In this document: positions 34,129-41,865 of the stretch, in pieces | Layout of the letters: the number at the start of each line of letters is the position of its first letter | How positions within the stretch are numbered: the first letter of the stretch is position 1 | Assembly (NCBI GenBank): GCA_038230735.1 | Contig: JBBRMR010000012.1 | Coordinates: 1-64,000, forward strand | Length of the DNA: 64,000 nt | Direction of reading: 5' to 3' | Origin: Arcicella sp038230735 | GTDB taxonomy: Bacteria; Bacteroidota; Bacteroidia; Cytophagales; Spirosomataceae | Made by a program: the position numbers and the translations under genes | The notes under the pieces: model-generated | The model's database searches: none | Told to the model about the DNA's origin: nothing | What the model saw: the letters and a program-made list of their open reading frames with translations, nothing else

Positions 34129-34713
34129 TCATTCCTTCGGCACAATCGCCCCATTATCCGCCCATTCATGCACTGCCTTCGCAAATTCTTGCTGACTCAA
34201 TGGAGGTAATGCTCTACCCGCACCAGGTTTGAAGCCCCAATTTACTAAGGAATCTTTCGTCATGTGTTCTACCAAAGCCGCTACATCACGCCCCTTATTT
34301 TTTGATTTATCCAAAATTGCTTGTCCCAATTGGGCATCCGTCAGCCCCTGCCAACCCATACTTTTAGGAGCTAATTTCCAATGAGGAGCCCCTGGGGCAT
34401 TTGAATAAGGATTATTTTCTTTTTGATGACAAGTATTACATCGCATCACAGATAGTCCCTCATCATCTTTGCCCCGTTGAACATTGAACAAATGCACGTG
34501 AGCGTTGTCTCCTTGACGTGGGTGATCATCGGTAGGATGGCAGTTCATACAACGCTCATGTTTGATAACTTTAAGCATCGAATTGAAAGCCAATAACGAC
34601 TTTTGCTCCTTTTCAAGAGAGATTTTTTGCGGAGAAACATCCTTTCGCCATGCCGACAAACTAAGGACTGCAACGGTCAAGAAGGCAAGAGAAATAAGGC
34701 TAAGTATTTTCAT
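34129..34713 (-). CDS. Exported diheme c-type cytochrome
   Basis: I prefer ATG 34711-34713 (MKILSLISLAFLTVAVLSLS), which gives a clean signal peptide and 194 residues; the frame is open to 34779. Two CxxCH heme motifs are present ('CMNCHP' and 'CNTCHQ'), with histidines around them ('DDHPRQGDNAHVHLF', 'GAPHWKLAPKSMGWQG'). The C-terminal part 'AKAVHEWADNGAIVP' is a typical end for c-type heme proteins of this group. It should be a periplasmic or membrane-anchored electron carrier. The partner oxidoreductase is not in the window. Confidence 0.85.
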   Translation of the reverse strand: MKILSLISLAFLTVAVLSLSAWRKDVSPQKISLEKEQKSLLAFNSMLKVIKHERCMNCHPTDDHPRQGDNAHVHLFNVQRGKDDEGLSVMRCNTCHQKENNPYSNAPGAPHWKLAPKSMGWQGLTDAQLGQAILDKSKNKGRDVAALVEHMTKDSLVNWGFKPGAGRALPPLSQQEFAKAVHEWADNGAIVPKE

Positions 34714-34740
34714 AATCAAAAGCGTTAAGAATGTAAATAA

Positions 34741-34760
34741 GAGCAGTTTCAAAACTGCCC
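34741..34760 (-). terminator. Hairpin after the glycogen synthase gene
   Basis: GCAGTTT (34743-34749) and AAACTGC (34752-34758) form a 7-bp stem with a 2-nt loop, followed on the reverse strand by CTCTTATTTA. It lies 40 nt after the GT3 stop. The TTTCAAAA core recalls the palindrome at 8019. Confidence 0.45.
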
Positions 34761-34798
34761 TTACACTATCAAAATACATTAAATTATCATGCCATCCT

Positions 34799-36622
34799 CT
34801 ACTTCTTCCGCTTCAGAGCCAAATCATGGGCGGTATCATAATAACTCCGAAGATTACTCCAATCGAAGGTATCGGAAATGCTTTCTACACGATTTCTTTG
34901 CGTAATTCTTTCACGGAGGGATTGTTTTACGAATTTTAACATCATTTCTGATAATTGCTCGGCGGCTTTATGAAAATCTTGGGTTTTACGGTTCACAACC
35001 ATTACGCCCCATTGTTCATAATCACGCATAATTTGCATCATATAATCCCCAAAACCCGAAAGGTCGGAGGTGATAGTGGGTACGCCTCTGGCTATACATT
35101 CAAGCGGTGTATATCCCCACGGTTCATAATAACTTGGGAACACGCCCAAGTTACATCCCCGCACAAATTGCCCGTAATCTAAACCAAAAAGTGGATTGGT
35201 GGAAACGATAAAATCTGGGTGATACACAATCTTTACTTTGTCTTCGGGATTGTTCATGAGGTTCATTTTACGAGTAAAATCCGTAATGCCATCTTCTTCT
35301 TTCAAAAGGTGCGTAACCACTTTTGGACGCTTGTTGGTCTTCCAAGTTTGGATAGTTCTACGCAATCTCAAACGCCAATAATCATCCACAAACTGGTTTA
35401 AATCAGGCGTTTGTAAATCCGTTGCCGATGCGGATGCTTGAAATAATTTATCCCCAATTTCTTTTTCAATAGCTTTGCAAGTCTCATGGATTTCGTCCAT
35501 CACCGCCCTCGATTGCAATACTTCGGGGTCGATGGAATGATAGGGTTGTTTCGTAATAAAAAACATCACGATGGTCTTGTTAATCTTGGCTTGCTTCATT
35601 TTCCAATTCAAACGAGCAAGGGCTTCAAGCGTGATGTCGTAACCTTTATTGGAAAATTCATATCGTCCAGAAGTAAAGAAATAAAGCGTTTTATCAAGGT
35701 CAAAAGGCTGACTTTGGAAAAAATGCCCCATCACAAACTCATTGATACGGTCTTTGAATTTAGTATGCAAATTTTGATGTTCGTGCATTGCTGAGAAACG
35801 AGTGATGTTCAGTCCGTTTGGCAATATCAAATCAGGCACTTTTCCTAACAAAAACTCACACTCACGGGCGGTTACATCACTCACGGTAGTCATCACATTG
35901 CATAGGTTTGCCGCCAAGCGTTCAACGGTGGCTTGAGTTTCAATACCGTAATGTCGTGCTTCATCTAACCAATTGAAAGTGTGGAGTTTATCGTAGAAAT
36001 CGGGTACATTTCCCGCCAAATATCTTCCCAGCATCGTGGCGTGCGTGGTGAAAACGGTGGCTACTTTCACATTATCTTTCTTCAAATCTGGCACGCAAGT
36101 AGCCGCCATCCACTCGTGGATATGTGCCACAATTTCCGACTTATTGCCTTGGTCTTGGGCAAATTCCGTCAAGAAAATACGAATCATTTCCCCGAACAGA
36201 ATAGTCTGGTTCACAATGTCCTCTACATTGATAGTTGAAACTCCGTGTCTATCCCAGAGTTTAGCTTTCAGCTCATTGATTCTATCCCCAATTGAAGCCA
36301 AATCAAAAAGGACAATCCGAGGTCTTCCCGTAATGAGCCAATAGCCATAATGTACGCCCAAACCCGCAGCACGCATTTTTTGAATGGTTTTTCCTAAAAT
36401 AGAATCATCTAAATCTTGAATGGGTTCAAATTCGGCGGAGGCAGTTTGGGGGAAATACGGACCTAAAAGGAAATAATTATTTCCCCACTTTTCGACCATC
36501 GCAGGAACTTTGGTGCGGATAACGGTGTAAATTCCGCCTACTTGATTACAGGTTTCCCAAGCAATTTCAACGAGAATTTTTTGCTTGCTGGCAGATGATT
36601 TGATTGGGTTTTGGATTTCCAT
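34799..36622 (-). CDS. GT3-family (eukaryote-type) glycogen synthase
   Basis: This 607-residue glycosyltransferase matches the fungal/animal glycogen synthase pattern rather than bacterial GlgA (GT5). It has 'IAWETCNQVGGIYTVIRTK' near the N-terminus, 'FTTHATMLGRYLAGN', the nucleotide-sugar loop 'GVFPSYYEPWGYTPLECIA' (about residue 500) and 'TSDLSGFGDYM'. The C-terminal 'ERITQRNRVESISDTFDW' (about 570-585) resembles the arginine cluster that binds glucose-6-phosphate in eukaryotic enzymes. It should polymerise glucose from UDP-glucose into glycogen. GT3 enzymes are known in Bacteroidota. No branching enzyme or phosphorylase is adjacent. Confidence 0.93.
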   Translation of the reverse strand: MEIQNPIKSSASKQKILVEIAWETCNQVGGIYTVIRTKVPAMVEKWGNNYFLLGPYFPQTASAEFEPIQDLDDSILGKTIQKMRAAGLGVHYGYWLITGRPRIVLFDLASIGDRINELKAKLWDRHGVSTINVEDIVNQTILFGEMIRIFLTEFAQDQGNKSEIVAHIHEWMAATCVPDLKKDNVKVATVFTTHATMLGRYLAGNVPDFYDKLHTFNWLDEARHYGIETQATVERLAANLCNVMTTVSDVTARECEFLLGKVPDLILPNGLNITRFSAMHEHQNLHTKFKDRINEFVMGHFFQSQPFDLDKTLYFFTSGRYEFSNKGYDITLEALARLNWKMKQAKINKTIVMFFITKQPYHSIDPEVLQSRAVMDEIHETCKAIEKEIGDKLFQASASATDLQTPDLNQFVDDYWRLRLRRTIQTWKTNKRPKVVTHLLKEEDGITDFTRKMNLMNNPEDKVKIVYHPDFIVSTNPLFGLDYGQFVRGCNLGVFPSYYEPWGYTPLECIARGVPTITSDLSGFGDYMMQIMRDYEQWGVMVVNRKTQDFHKAAEQLSEMMLKFVKQSLRERITQRNRVESISDTFDWSNLRSYYDTAHDLALKRKK

Positions 36623-36625
36623 TTT

Positions 36626-37618
36626 TTAGTCTTCTAATATATTTCCCATAAAGGTACTTTTAAGGGCAAATGAAATTAAGAAAAAAACAATTGCCCACCG
36701 CAAATATGGGTGATAAAAATCCTGAACATTGCGATATTGGTTCTGTTTTATCTCTGTTTTCTCAAAAAGGTTGATTTCTTTAAAAATATTTTCCAAGGAG
36801 CGAGCATCCGTTGCCCGAAAAAATTTCCCTTCACTAATTTTGGCAATTTCTCTAAGCGTTCCTTCATCTACTTTATCTGTCGGGTTTTTATCCGTTCCCA
36901 CCGCAATCGTATATACCCGCACGCCAAAAGCCTTGGCTAATTGGGCGGAGGTTACGGGATCAAGATTTCCAGCAGTATTATCACCATCTGAAATCAAAAT
37001 GGCTACTTTACTTTTGGAATCAATCTCCCGCAAACGATTAATGCACATTCCTAAAGCATTGCCGATGGCAGTTCCCGATGTGGTGATTAATTTGGAAGAA
37101 ATACCTTCAATATATTCTTTAATCATCTCATAATCAGTCGTTAATGGGCAGAGGGAATACGGTTCTCCCGAAAATACTACCAAGCCGATACGGTCATCGG
37201 TTCGCCCTTTGATAAACTGATTAGCTACATTTCTGGCAACTGCTAATCTACTGGGCGGAATGTCTTTATCGTCCATTGATTTTGAAATATCCATCGCCAA
37301 CATGATGTCAATACCTTCAGCATATTGTTCAGAATCCGCCACTGAACGCTGCGGGCGAGCTAATGAAATCATCATTAAGGCAATGGTAAAAGACAAAAAT
37401 ATACCAGGAATGAACCGTAAGAAACTCACCCAACTGGATTTAATATCATTGGCGGGGAAAGAAACATTGAGTTTTTGGGTAGAATTACTCCGAAGCCAAT
37501 CTCGCAAGAGGAAAAATATCGGAATCAATGGCAAACCGTACAAATACAGCGGATGCACCCAATCGAAACTCGAAAAGGTGGAAGGCAGAAACCAATATTT
37601 TGAAAACCATTCTTGCAT
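36626..37618 (-). CDS. BatA-type VWA-domain membrane protein
   Basis: This 330-residue protein has membrane helices at the N-terminus ('FIPGIFLSFTIALMMISLA') and C-terminus ('WAIVFFLISFALKS'). They flank a von Willebrand A domain with the MIDAS 'AMDISKSMDDKD' (DxSxS) and 'VAILISDGDNTAG'. It belongs to the Bat (aerotolerance) group. It starts 3 nt before the neighbouring membrane protein ends, and forms a cluster with it and the DUF58 gene. BatB, BatC and MoxR, usually adjacent, are absent here. Confidence 0.9.
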   Translation of the reverse strand: MQEWFSKYWFLPSTFSSFDWVHPLYLYGLPLIPIFFLLRDWLRSNSTQKLNVSFPANDIKSSWVSFLRFIPGIFLSFTIALMMISLARPQRSVADSEQYAEGIDIMLAMDISKSMDDKDIPPSRLAVARNVANQFIKGRTDDRIGLVVFSGEPYSLCPLTTDYEMIKEYIEGISSKLITTSGTAIGNALGMCINRLREIDSKSKVAILISDGDNTAGNLDPVTSAQLAKAFGVRVYTIAVGTDKNPTDKVDEGTLREIAKISEGKFFRATDARSLENIFKEINLFEKTEIKQNQYRNVQDFYHPYLRWAIVFFLISFALKSTFMGNILED

Positions 37619-37621
37619 ATT

Positions 37622-38512
37622 TTATGCCTTTACCTTCATTTCTTCCCGATGTTCACGGTAAATTCCTTCGGCTAATTCTTGGAGGATTTGTAAAGATGCA
37701 ATTGTTTTTTTGGAATATACACCTCCATAAACTGTTGCATCAATCTCCCGTAGGGCATCTGCCAAACGATTATCTTTTAAATTATCTAAAATTTCCTTGG
37801 TCGTAAAAGTGGTAAATGGCTTACTTTCAAGACGTTCCAAGTATTTTTTCCACAGAACAATTGCTCTTTCAATATTTTCTAATCGCTTTTTGGCATCATC
37901 CGTTCCACGACTCAATCGTTGAAAAAGTTTCTGAAAATCATCATATCTTCTTCTGAAATTAAAGAGCCTTATTTGCCTCTTTATGGGTTTCCCAAAAAAC
38001 CAAAAAATTAAGCCTGTAACCACGCCAAGCCCAATTAATATCAAAAAAATAAGGGGAAAATTAACTTGTTGAGCAATGGGGATTAATCGAGTATCTTTCT
38101 TCAAGGACATCGTATCAATGTTTGCATTTGGCTGAATTATACTCTTTAAAATAACATAATCCATCGGTGAAAATATACGGGTGCAGTCCCGCTTTGCCCT
38201 AACATAGATGGGCAAACTCAACTCTTGTTTGGGCGTAACATCGAAGGAAATTAAGGTGTAAACCACACTATCAAGACTACCATTTTCAGTGGTAACAGTA
38301 GGGAAGTATTGTCTATCTACCAGTTCAAAAGGGGTAAAATTATAAGTAGAATCTGGAAAGAAAACATCTTTATTGGGGTCATGGCGATAACTGAGAGCAT
38401 ATTTTACGGGTAACCCCACTTTCATACTTACCTCCAAAAACTTTCCTTTGGGCGGTGTCCAACTGGGAACTTGGGCGTATGAATAGTTAATAATTAATAG
38501 AGAATAGAGCAT
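37622..38512 (-). CDS. Membrane protein of the Bat cluster, unknown function
   Basis: I take ATG 38510-38512 (MLYSLLIINYSYAQV) as a plausible start, giving 296 residues with a short signal-like segment. The frame is open upstream to 38698, but that part is made of palindromic repeat DNA. The exported domain ('PPKGKFLEVSMKVGLPVKYA') is followed by a membrane helix ('FPLIFLILIGLGVVTGLIFW') and a cytoplasmic, basic helical tail with 'RRRYDDFQKLFQRLS'. Proteins of this form sit between DUF58 and BatA in Bacteroidota clusters. The function is unknown. The signal peptide may have been rebuilt after repeat insertion. Confidence 0.75.
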   Translation of the reverse strand: MLYSLLIINYSYAQVPSWTPPKGKFLEVSMKVGLPVKYALSYRHDPNKDVFFPDSTYNFTPFELVDRQYFPTVTTENGSLDSVVYTLISFDVTPKQELSLPIYVRAKRDCTRIFSPMDYVILKSIIQPNANIDTMSLKKDTRLIPIAQQVNFPLIFLILIGLGVVTGLIFWFFGKPIKRQIRLFNFRRRYDDFQKLFQRLSRGTDDAKKRLENIERAIVLWKKYLERLESKPFTTFTTKEILDNLKDNRLADALREIDATVYGGVYSKKTIASLQILQELAEGIYREHREEMKVKA

Positions 38513-38757
38513 AGTTAAATGTGACCCTTGCGAGGATTTTGAACACTCGTAAGGGTTATTTTCCACTGTTCCCGCCGTTGTTGGTCTTTTGACCAATGAC
38601 ATAAGCGATAGCAAAAACCCAAATAGACTTAGGTTTTTGCTACCATAAACTTTTCGCTTGCATGACCAATAAAGGTTTTTAAAATATCTATTAAACATTA
38701 TCTAAAATCAAAAAATAAGCCCTCATTGATTAACTCCCATAACTCAACCCCCAACTC
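38513..38757. repeat. Palindrome-rich spacer upstream of the Bat membrane gene
   Basis: It contains CCCTTGCGAG/CTCGTAAGGG (38525-38534 with 38546-38555, one mismatch), the palindrome TTGGTC-N4-GACCAA near 38579-38600, and AGCAAAAACC/GGTTTTTGCT near 38610-38640. The first of these resembles the hairpin at 8019-8049. Confidence 0.55.
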
Positions 38758-39624
38758 CTACTTCCTCACTTTAAACAACTTTATTAATTTCGGAACGTAA
38801 TCTTCCGAGGCATCAATGGCAATATAATTTGCTCGGTTTTGTTTACAAATTTGGTCTAATTGTTCTGAATTATACTCGAAAAGATTTTTCATCCGATTCC
38901 TAAACCAATTGGATGAAGCATTTACCCAAATCGTTTTTTTGCTTTCAGTATCAAAAACGGGAATAATTCCTAAACGGGGTAAATTAGTTTCTCGTTGGTC
39001 GTAAAGATGAATCACAATTAAATCATGCCTACGGGCGAGGGCTTTTAGGTTTTCTTCGTAACCCGTATCAATAAAATCGGAAATTAAAATTACTAAACTC
39101 CTCCTTTTCAAAACGTCCAAGGTGAACAGAATCATCTTTTTAATATTCGTTCCTACTGACCCCGTTTTGAGTTTAAATAGCTCTAAAATGGTCGTATAGC
39201 CATGCTTTAGTGTATTAGCGGGTTTGATGTATTTTTCTTTTTGGTCAGAAAAACATAACATTCCCACGTGACTTGCTTCTTTGATTGCCGATAAGGTCAA
39301 AACTCCACAAATTTCTTTGGTAGTATCTAATTTAGAACGGTCGGAACGTCCCACATCTTGCGAACCACTTACGTCCACCACAAAAAAAACGGTCTGTTCC
39401 TTTTCTTCCTTGAAAATCTTAATGAAAGTCCCATGCCCTTTTGCGGAAGTATTCCAATCAATTAAACGAACATCATCACCGTATTGATAAAGGCGTAAGT
39501 CGCTGAATTCCAAGCCCGAACCCTTAAAAATAGAATGGAAATTTCCCCGCATTTGCGAAGTAACCGCCTTGCGAATCTTGATTTCGTATTTATAAAGTTT
39601 GGCTAAAAATTCGTTTGGATTCAT
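38758..39624 (-). CDS. DUF58-domain protein (Bat cluster)
   Basis: I start at ATG 39622-39624 (MNPNEFLAKLYKYEIKIRK), giving 288 residues; an in-frame ATG further upstream lies in repeat DNA. The protein has the DUF58 core 'GSGLEFSDLRLYQYGDDVRLIDWNTSAKG' region, a VWA-like 'FFVVDVSGSQDVG' (DxSxS) and 'RRSLVILISDFID'. DUF58 proteins work with MoxR ATPases and Bat proteins at the membrane. No MoxR gene is present next to it. It precedes the membrane protein and batA on the same strand. Confidence 0.9.
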   Translation of the reverse strand: MNPNEFLAKLYKYEIKIRKAVTSQMRGNFHSIFKGSGLEFSDLRLYQYGDDVRLIDWNTSAKGHGTFIKIFKEEKEQTVFFVVDVSGSQDVGRSDRSKLDTTKEICGVLTLSAIKEASHVGMLCFSDQKEKYIKPANTLKHGYTTILELFKLKTGSVGTNIKKMILFTLDVLKRRSLVILISDFIDTGYEENLKALARRHDLIVIHLYDQRETNLPRLGIIPVFDTESKKTIWVNASSNWFRNRMKNLFEYNSEQLDQICKQNRANYIAIDASEDYVPKLIKLFKVRK

Positions 39625-39630
39625 TCTTTC

Positions 39631-39712
39631 GGTAAACGGTAAAGGGTGAACGGGCTTGCAGCATACATTTAATTCCAAAGTAGAATTTTTCCTTTACCAT
39701 TCACCCTTTACC
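39631..39712. repeat. GGTAAAGGGTGAA inverted repeat
   Basis: GGTAAAGGGTGAA (39638-39650) and TTCACCCTTTACC (39700-39712) are a perfect 13-bp inverted pair 49 nt apart, each extended by similar words. The left arm abuts the DUF58 start codon. Confidence 0.6.
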
Positions 39713-39768
39713 AATTTTAAAAACTCTTAATTTTCCTTAAATAATATTAAATCTACCTATTTTCCCTG

Positions 39769-39776
39769 TAATTTTG
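39769..39776 (+). promoter_or_regulatory. TAATTTTG box adjacent to a start codon
   Basis: TAATTTTG matches TAnnTTTG and ends 4 nt before the DUF4296 ATG. If functional, the message would be leaderless or nearly so. No -33 match is seen. Confidence 0.35.
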
Positions 39777-39780
39777 AAAT

Positions 39781-40215
39781 ATGAGATGGAGAATTATTTT
39801 ATTAATCGTTGGCTTGGCGGCTTGCAATTCCGATAAAAAGCCTGAAAATTTAATTGACGAAGGCACGATGGTAAATATCATGACCGATATTCACTTGATT
39901 GAGGCTGAAATCAATAATTTACGACTTCAACATATTGACTCTTCAGTATTTATTTATCAGAAATTGAAAGTAAAAATGCTGAAGAAATATAATACTGACA
40001 CGGCAGTTTTCAATGCCAGTTTCAAGTATTATATCCTCAATCCTGACAAAATGAAGCCTGTTTACGCCGAAGTAAAGAAGAAATTGGAAGCAGTAAAAAA
40101 GAAAACCTTGGTGGCTTCAAAAGCTAAGCCGCAAGGAAAACCGCAAACCTTGACCATAGATTCTTTGAGAAAAACAAGGATATTTCCCAAACGGATAAGT
40201 AAAAATATCCCGTAA
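39781..40215 (+). CDS. DUF4296-domain lipoprotein
   Basis: This 144-residue lipoprotein has a lipobox (GLAAC, Cys15) and the DUF4296 pattern 'MVNIMTDIHLIEAEINN' followed by a helical region 'IYQKLKVKMLKKYNTDTA' and 'YILNPDKMKPVYAEV'. The C-terminal tail is Lys-rich. The domain is widespread in Bacteroidota, with unknown function. It is convergent with hemJ, the stops being 1 nt apart. Confidence 0.9.
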   Translation: MRWRIILLIVGLAACNSDKKPENLIDEGTMVNIMTDIHLIEAEINNLRLQHIDSSVFIYQKLKVKMLKKYNTDTAVFNASFKYYILNPDKMKPVYAEVKKKLEAVKKKTLVASKAKPQGKPQTLTIDSLRKTRIFPKRISKNIP

Positions 40216-40216
40216 T

Positions 40217-40759
40217 TTATTTCTTTTCTCGAATAGATTTCACAATCCTAACTGCCGACATAATTACGATACCAAAAGTTAGTAATCCCACAATTCCCCA
40301 AATCCAATCAACCGAATTTTTCAAAACTACCAAGAAGACAATCGCAAATAGAAATATGGTAGCAATTTCATTAAAAAGCCTTAATTGAAAGCCTGTGAAG
40401 CGAAATTTGCTTTGTCTCAATTCTAAAATCAGCTTTCTACAAACAAAATGATAGCCTACCAAACCCACCACAAAAGCCAATTTTAGGTGCAACCATCCCC
40501 ACGAAGCGAAAGAATCCCACCAAACCCAATAAACCATTATTGCCCCTGAAATTAGGGTCAACCACATGGCAGGAATCATAATGGCATTAAACAAAATTTT
40601 CTGCATCCTCATGTATTCTTTTTGCAAAATATCACGCTCCAACTCAGATTTTGAATTGGCTTCGGTGTGATACACAAAAAGTCGGGGAAGATAGAAAAGC
40701 CCTGCAAACCAACTGGTTACGAAAATAATATGAATGGCTTTGATGTGGTCGTAGGTCAT
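40217..40759 (-). CDS. hemJ: Protoporphyrinogen IX oxidase HemJ-like membrane protein
   Basis: This 180-residue protein has four to five membrane helices, the opening 'IKAIHIIFVTSWFAGLFYLPRLFVYH' region with conserved His, and 'WLHLKLAFVVGLVGYH'. This fits HemJ, the heme-b-dependent enzyme that oxidises protoporphyrinogen IX to protoporphyrin IX in many bacteria lacking HemY/HemG. Length fits the family (about 140-200 residues). It is upstream-flanked by an inverted word repeat (40763-40893). CopD-type proteins are the main alternative. Confidence 0.88.
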   Translation of the reverse strand: MTYDHIKAIHIIFVTSWFAGLFYLPRLFVYHTEANSKSELERDILQKEYMRMQKILFNAIMIPAMWLTLISGAIMVYWVWWDSFASWGWLHLKLAFVVGLVGYHFVCRKLILELRQSKFRFTGFQLRLFNEIATIFLFAIVFLVVLKNSVDWIWGIVGLLTFGIVIMSAVRIVKSIREKK

Positions 40760-40762
40760 TTT

Positions 40763-40893
40763 GAGTTTATAAGTTGAAAGTTTATGAGTAGAAAGTATAG
40801 GAGTTTATGAGTGGAAAGTTGATGAGAATTAAATAGTAACTTTCCGTTAATACTCCTAAACTTTCTACTCCTCAACTTTCAACTTATAAACTC
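40763..40893. repeat. GAGTTTATAAGTTGAAAG inverted word repeat
   Basis: Two 42-nt arms (40763-40804 and 40852-40893) are inverted copies with three mismatches. They are built from words such as GAGTTTATAAGTTGAAAG and GTAGAAAGTATAGG, and the space between them repeats the words again. A similar structure is at 46427-46529. It lies between hemJ and the glycosyltransferase gene. Confidence 0.7.
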
Positions 40894-41624
40894 CTTTGAT
40901 ATTTCTTAAATAAGCTATTCCATTTCATCTGGATAACGCCTAAAATTGCTTCTCTAAAAATATTAGCGGACATTTTTGATTGTCCTTTGGTGCGGTCGGT
41001 AAAAATAATGGGTACTTCCACAATCCTGAAACCATATTTCCAAGTCGTGAATTTCATTTCTACTTGAAAGGCATAGCCCACAAATTTTATTGAATCTAAA
41101 TTAATGGTTTTCAGTACGTTAGCTTTATAGCATTTGAATCCCGCCGTAACATCCATCACGGGAATACCCGTAATAAACCGTACATAATACCCCGCAAAAT
41201 AGGACATTAAAACCCTACTCATGGGCCAATTGACCACGTTTACCCCATTAATATATCGTGAACCAATTGCCATATCCGCCCCTTCAACGGCACAGGCATT
41301 ATAAAGATTAACCAAATCATCAGGATTATGTGAGAAATCGGCATCCATTTCAAAAATGTACTCATGTCCCAAATTCAAGGCATATTTGAAGCCGTGAATG
41401 TACGCCGTACCCAGCCCTAATTTACCTTTACGTTCCTGTAAATGTAAACGTTTTGTACCAAATTCTGTTTGTAATTCCTTGATTTTAATAGCTGTACCAT
41501 CAGGCGAACCATCATCCACAATCAGTAAATCAAAAGTCGGTTTCAGACTCATGACTTTACGAATTATGGCTTCAATATTTTCAATTTCGTTGTATGTGGG
41601 GATAATAACGATACGTGGATTCAT
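40884..41624 (-). CDS. Polyprenol monophosphomannose synthase (DPM1-like, GT2)
   Basis: This 246-residue family 2 glycosyltransferase has 'VIIPTYNEIENIEAII', the nucleotide-sugar motif 'LLIVDDGSPDGTA', the DxD-like 'FEMDADFSHNPDDL' and 'PVMDVTAGFKCYK'. The set is diagnostic of dolichol-phosphate-mannose-synthase-like enzymes without a membrane domain. It should transfer mannose from GDP-mannose to a polyprenol phosphate for protein or glycan mannosylation. The GTG/ATG choice is not in doubt: MNPRIVIIPTY is standard. It is a single gene, and its 3' end overlaps the right arm of the word repeat. Confidence 0.93.
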   Translation of the reverse strand: MNPRIVIIPTYNEIENIEAIIRKVMSLKPTFDLLIVDDGSPDGTAIKIKELQTEFGTKRLHLQERKGKLGLGTAYIHGFKYALNLGHEYIFEMDADFSHNPDDLVNLYNACAVEGADMAIGSRYINGVNVVNWPMSRVLMSYFAGYYVRFITGIPVMDVTAGFKCYKANVLKTINLDSIKFVGYAFQVEMKFTTWKYGFRIVEVPIIFTDRTKGQSKMSANIFREAILGVIQMKWNSLFKKYQRSL

Positions 41625-41727
41625 TCAAATCTGTTAATTAGAGGAATGGCAGTTGAGAAATTTGTTGCAATTTACAAAAACCATATTAAAAAAATTTGAT
41701 TTAGAGATGTTATTGAAAAAGCTATTA

Positions 41728-41753
41728 GGTATAAGATGTGAGACATGAGTTTA
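41728..41753. repeat. AGATGTGAGACATGAG word repeat
   Basis: This short run resembles the DNA inside the CrtI-like gene (33222-33258), sharing GATaTGAGACATGAGT-type text. The rest of the 241-nt spacer 41625-41865 holds no gene. Confidence 0.4.
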
Positions 41754-41865
41754 ATTGCCTGATTAACAGGGCTTTGAGTAGTACAACATAAAATTTTTAG
41801 TATTTAAGATTTAACGAAATTTAAGAAAAAGCATTTTTAGCCGAAATGATATTCATCCCTCAAAC

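Noticed and set aside
38513..38698. N-terminal extension of the Bat-cluster membrane protein
   Set aside because: Made of palindromes; a signal-like start at 38512 is more credible.
39625..39678. N-terminal extension of the DUF58 protein
   Set aside because: Lies in the GGTAAAGGGTGAA inverted repeat; homologous DUF58 proteins start near 'NEFLAKLYKYEIKIRK'.
40763..40893. CRISPR array-like repeated words
   Set aside because: Copies are degenerate, inverted, have no regular spacers and no cas genes are nearby.
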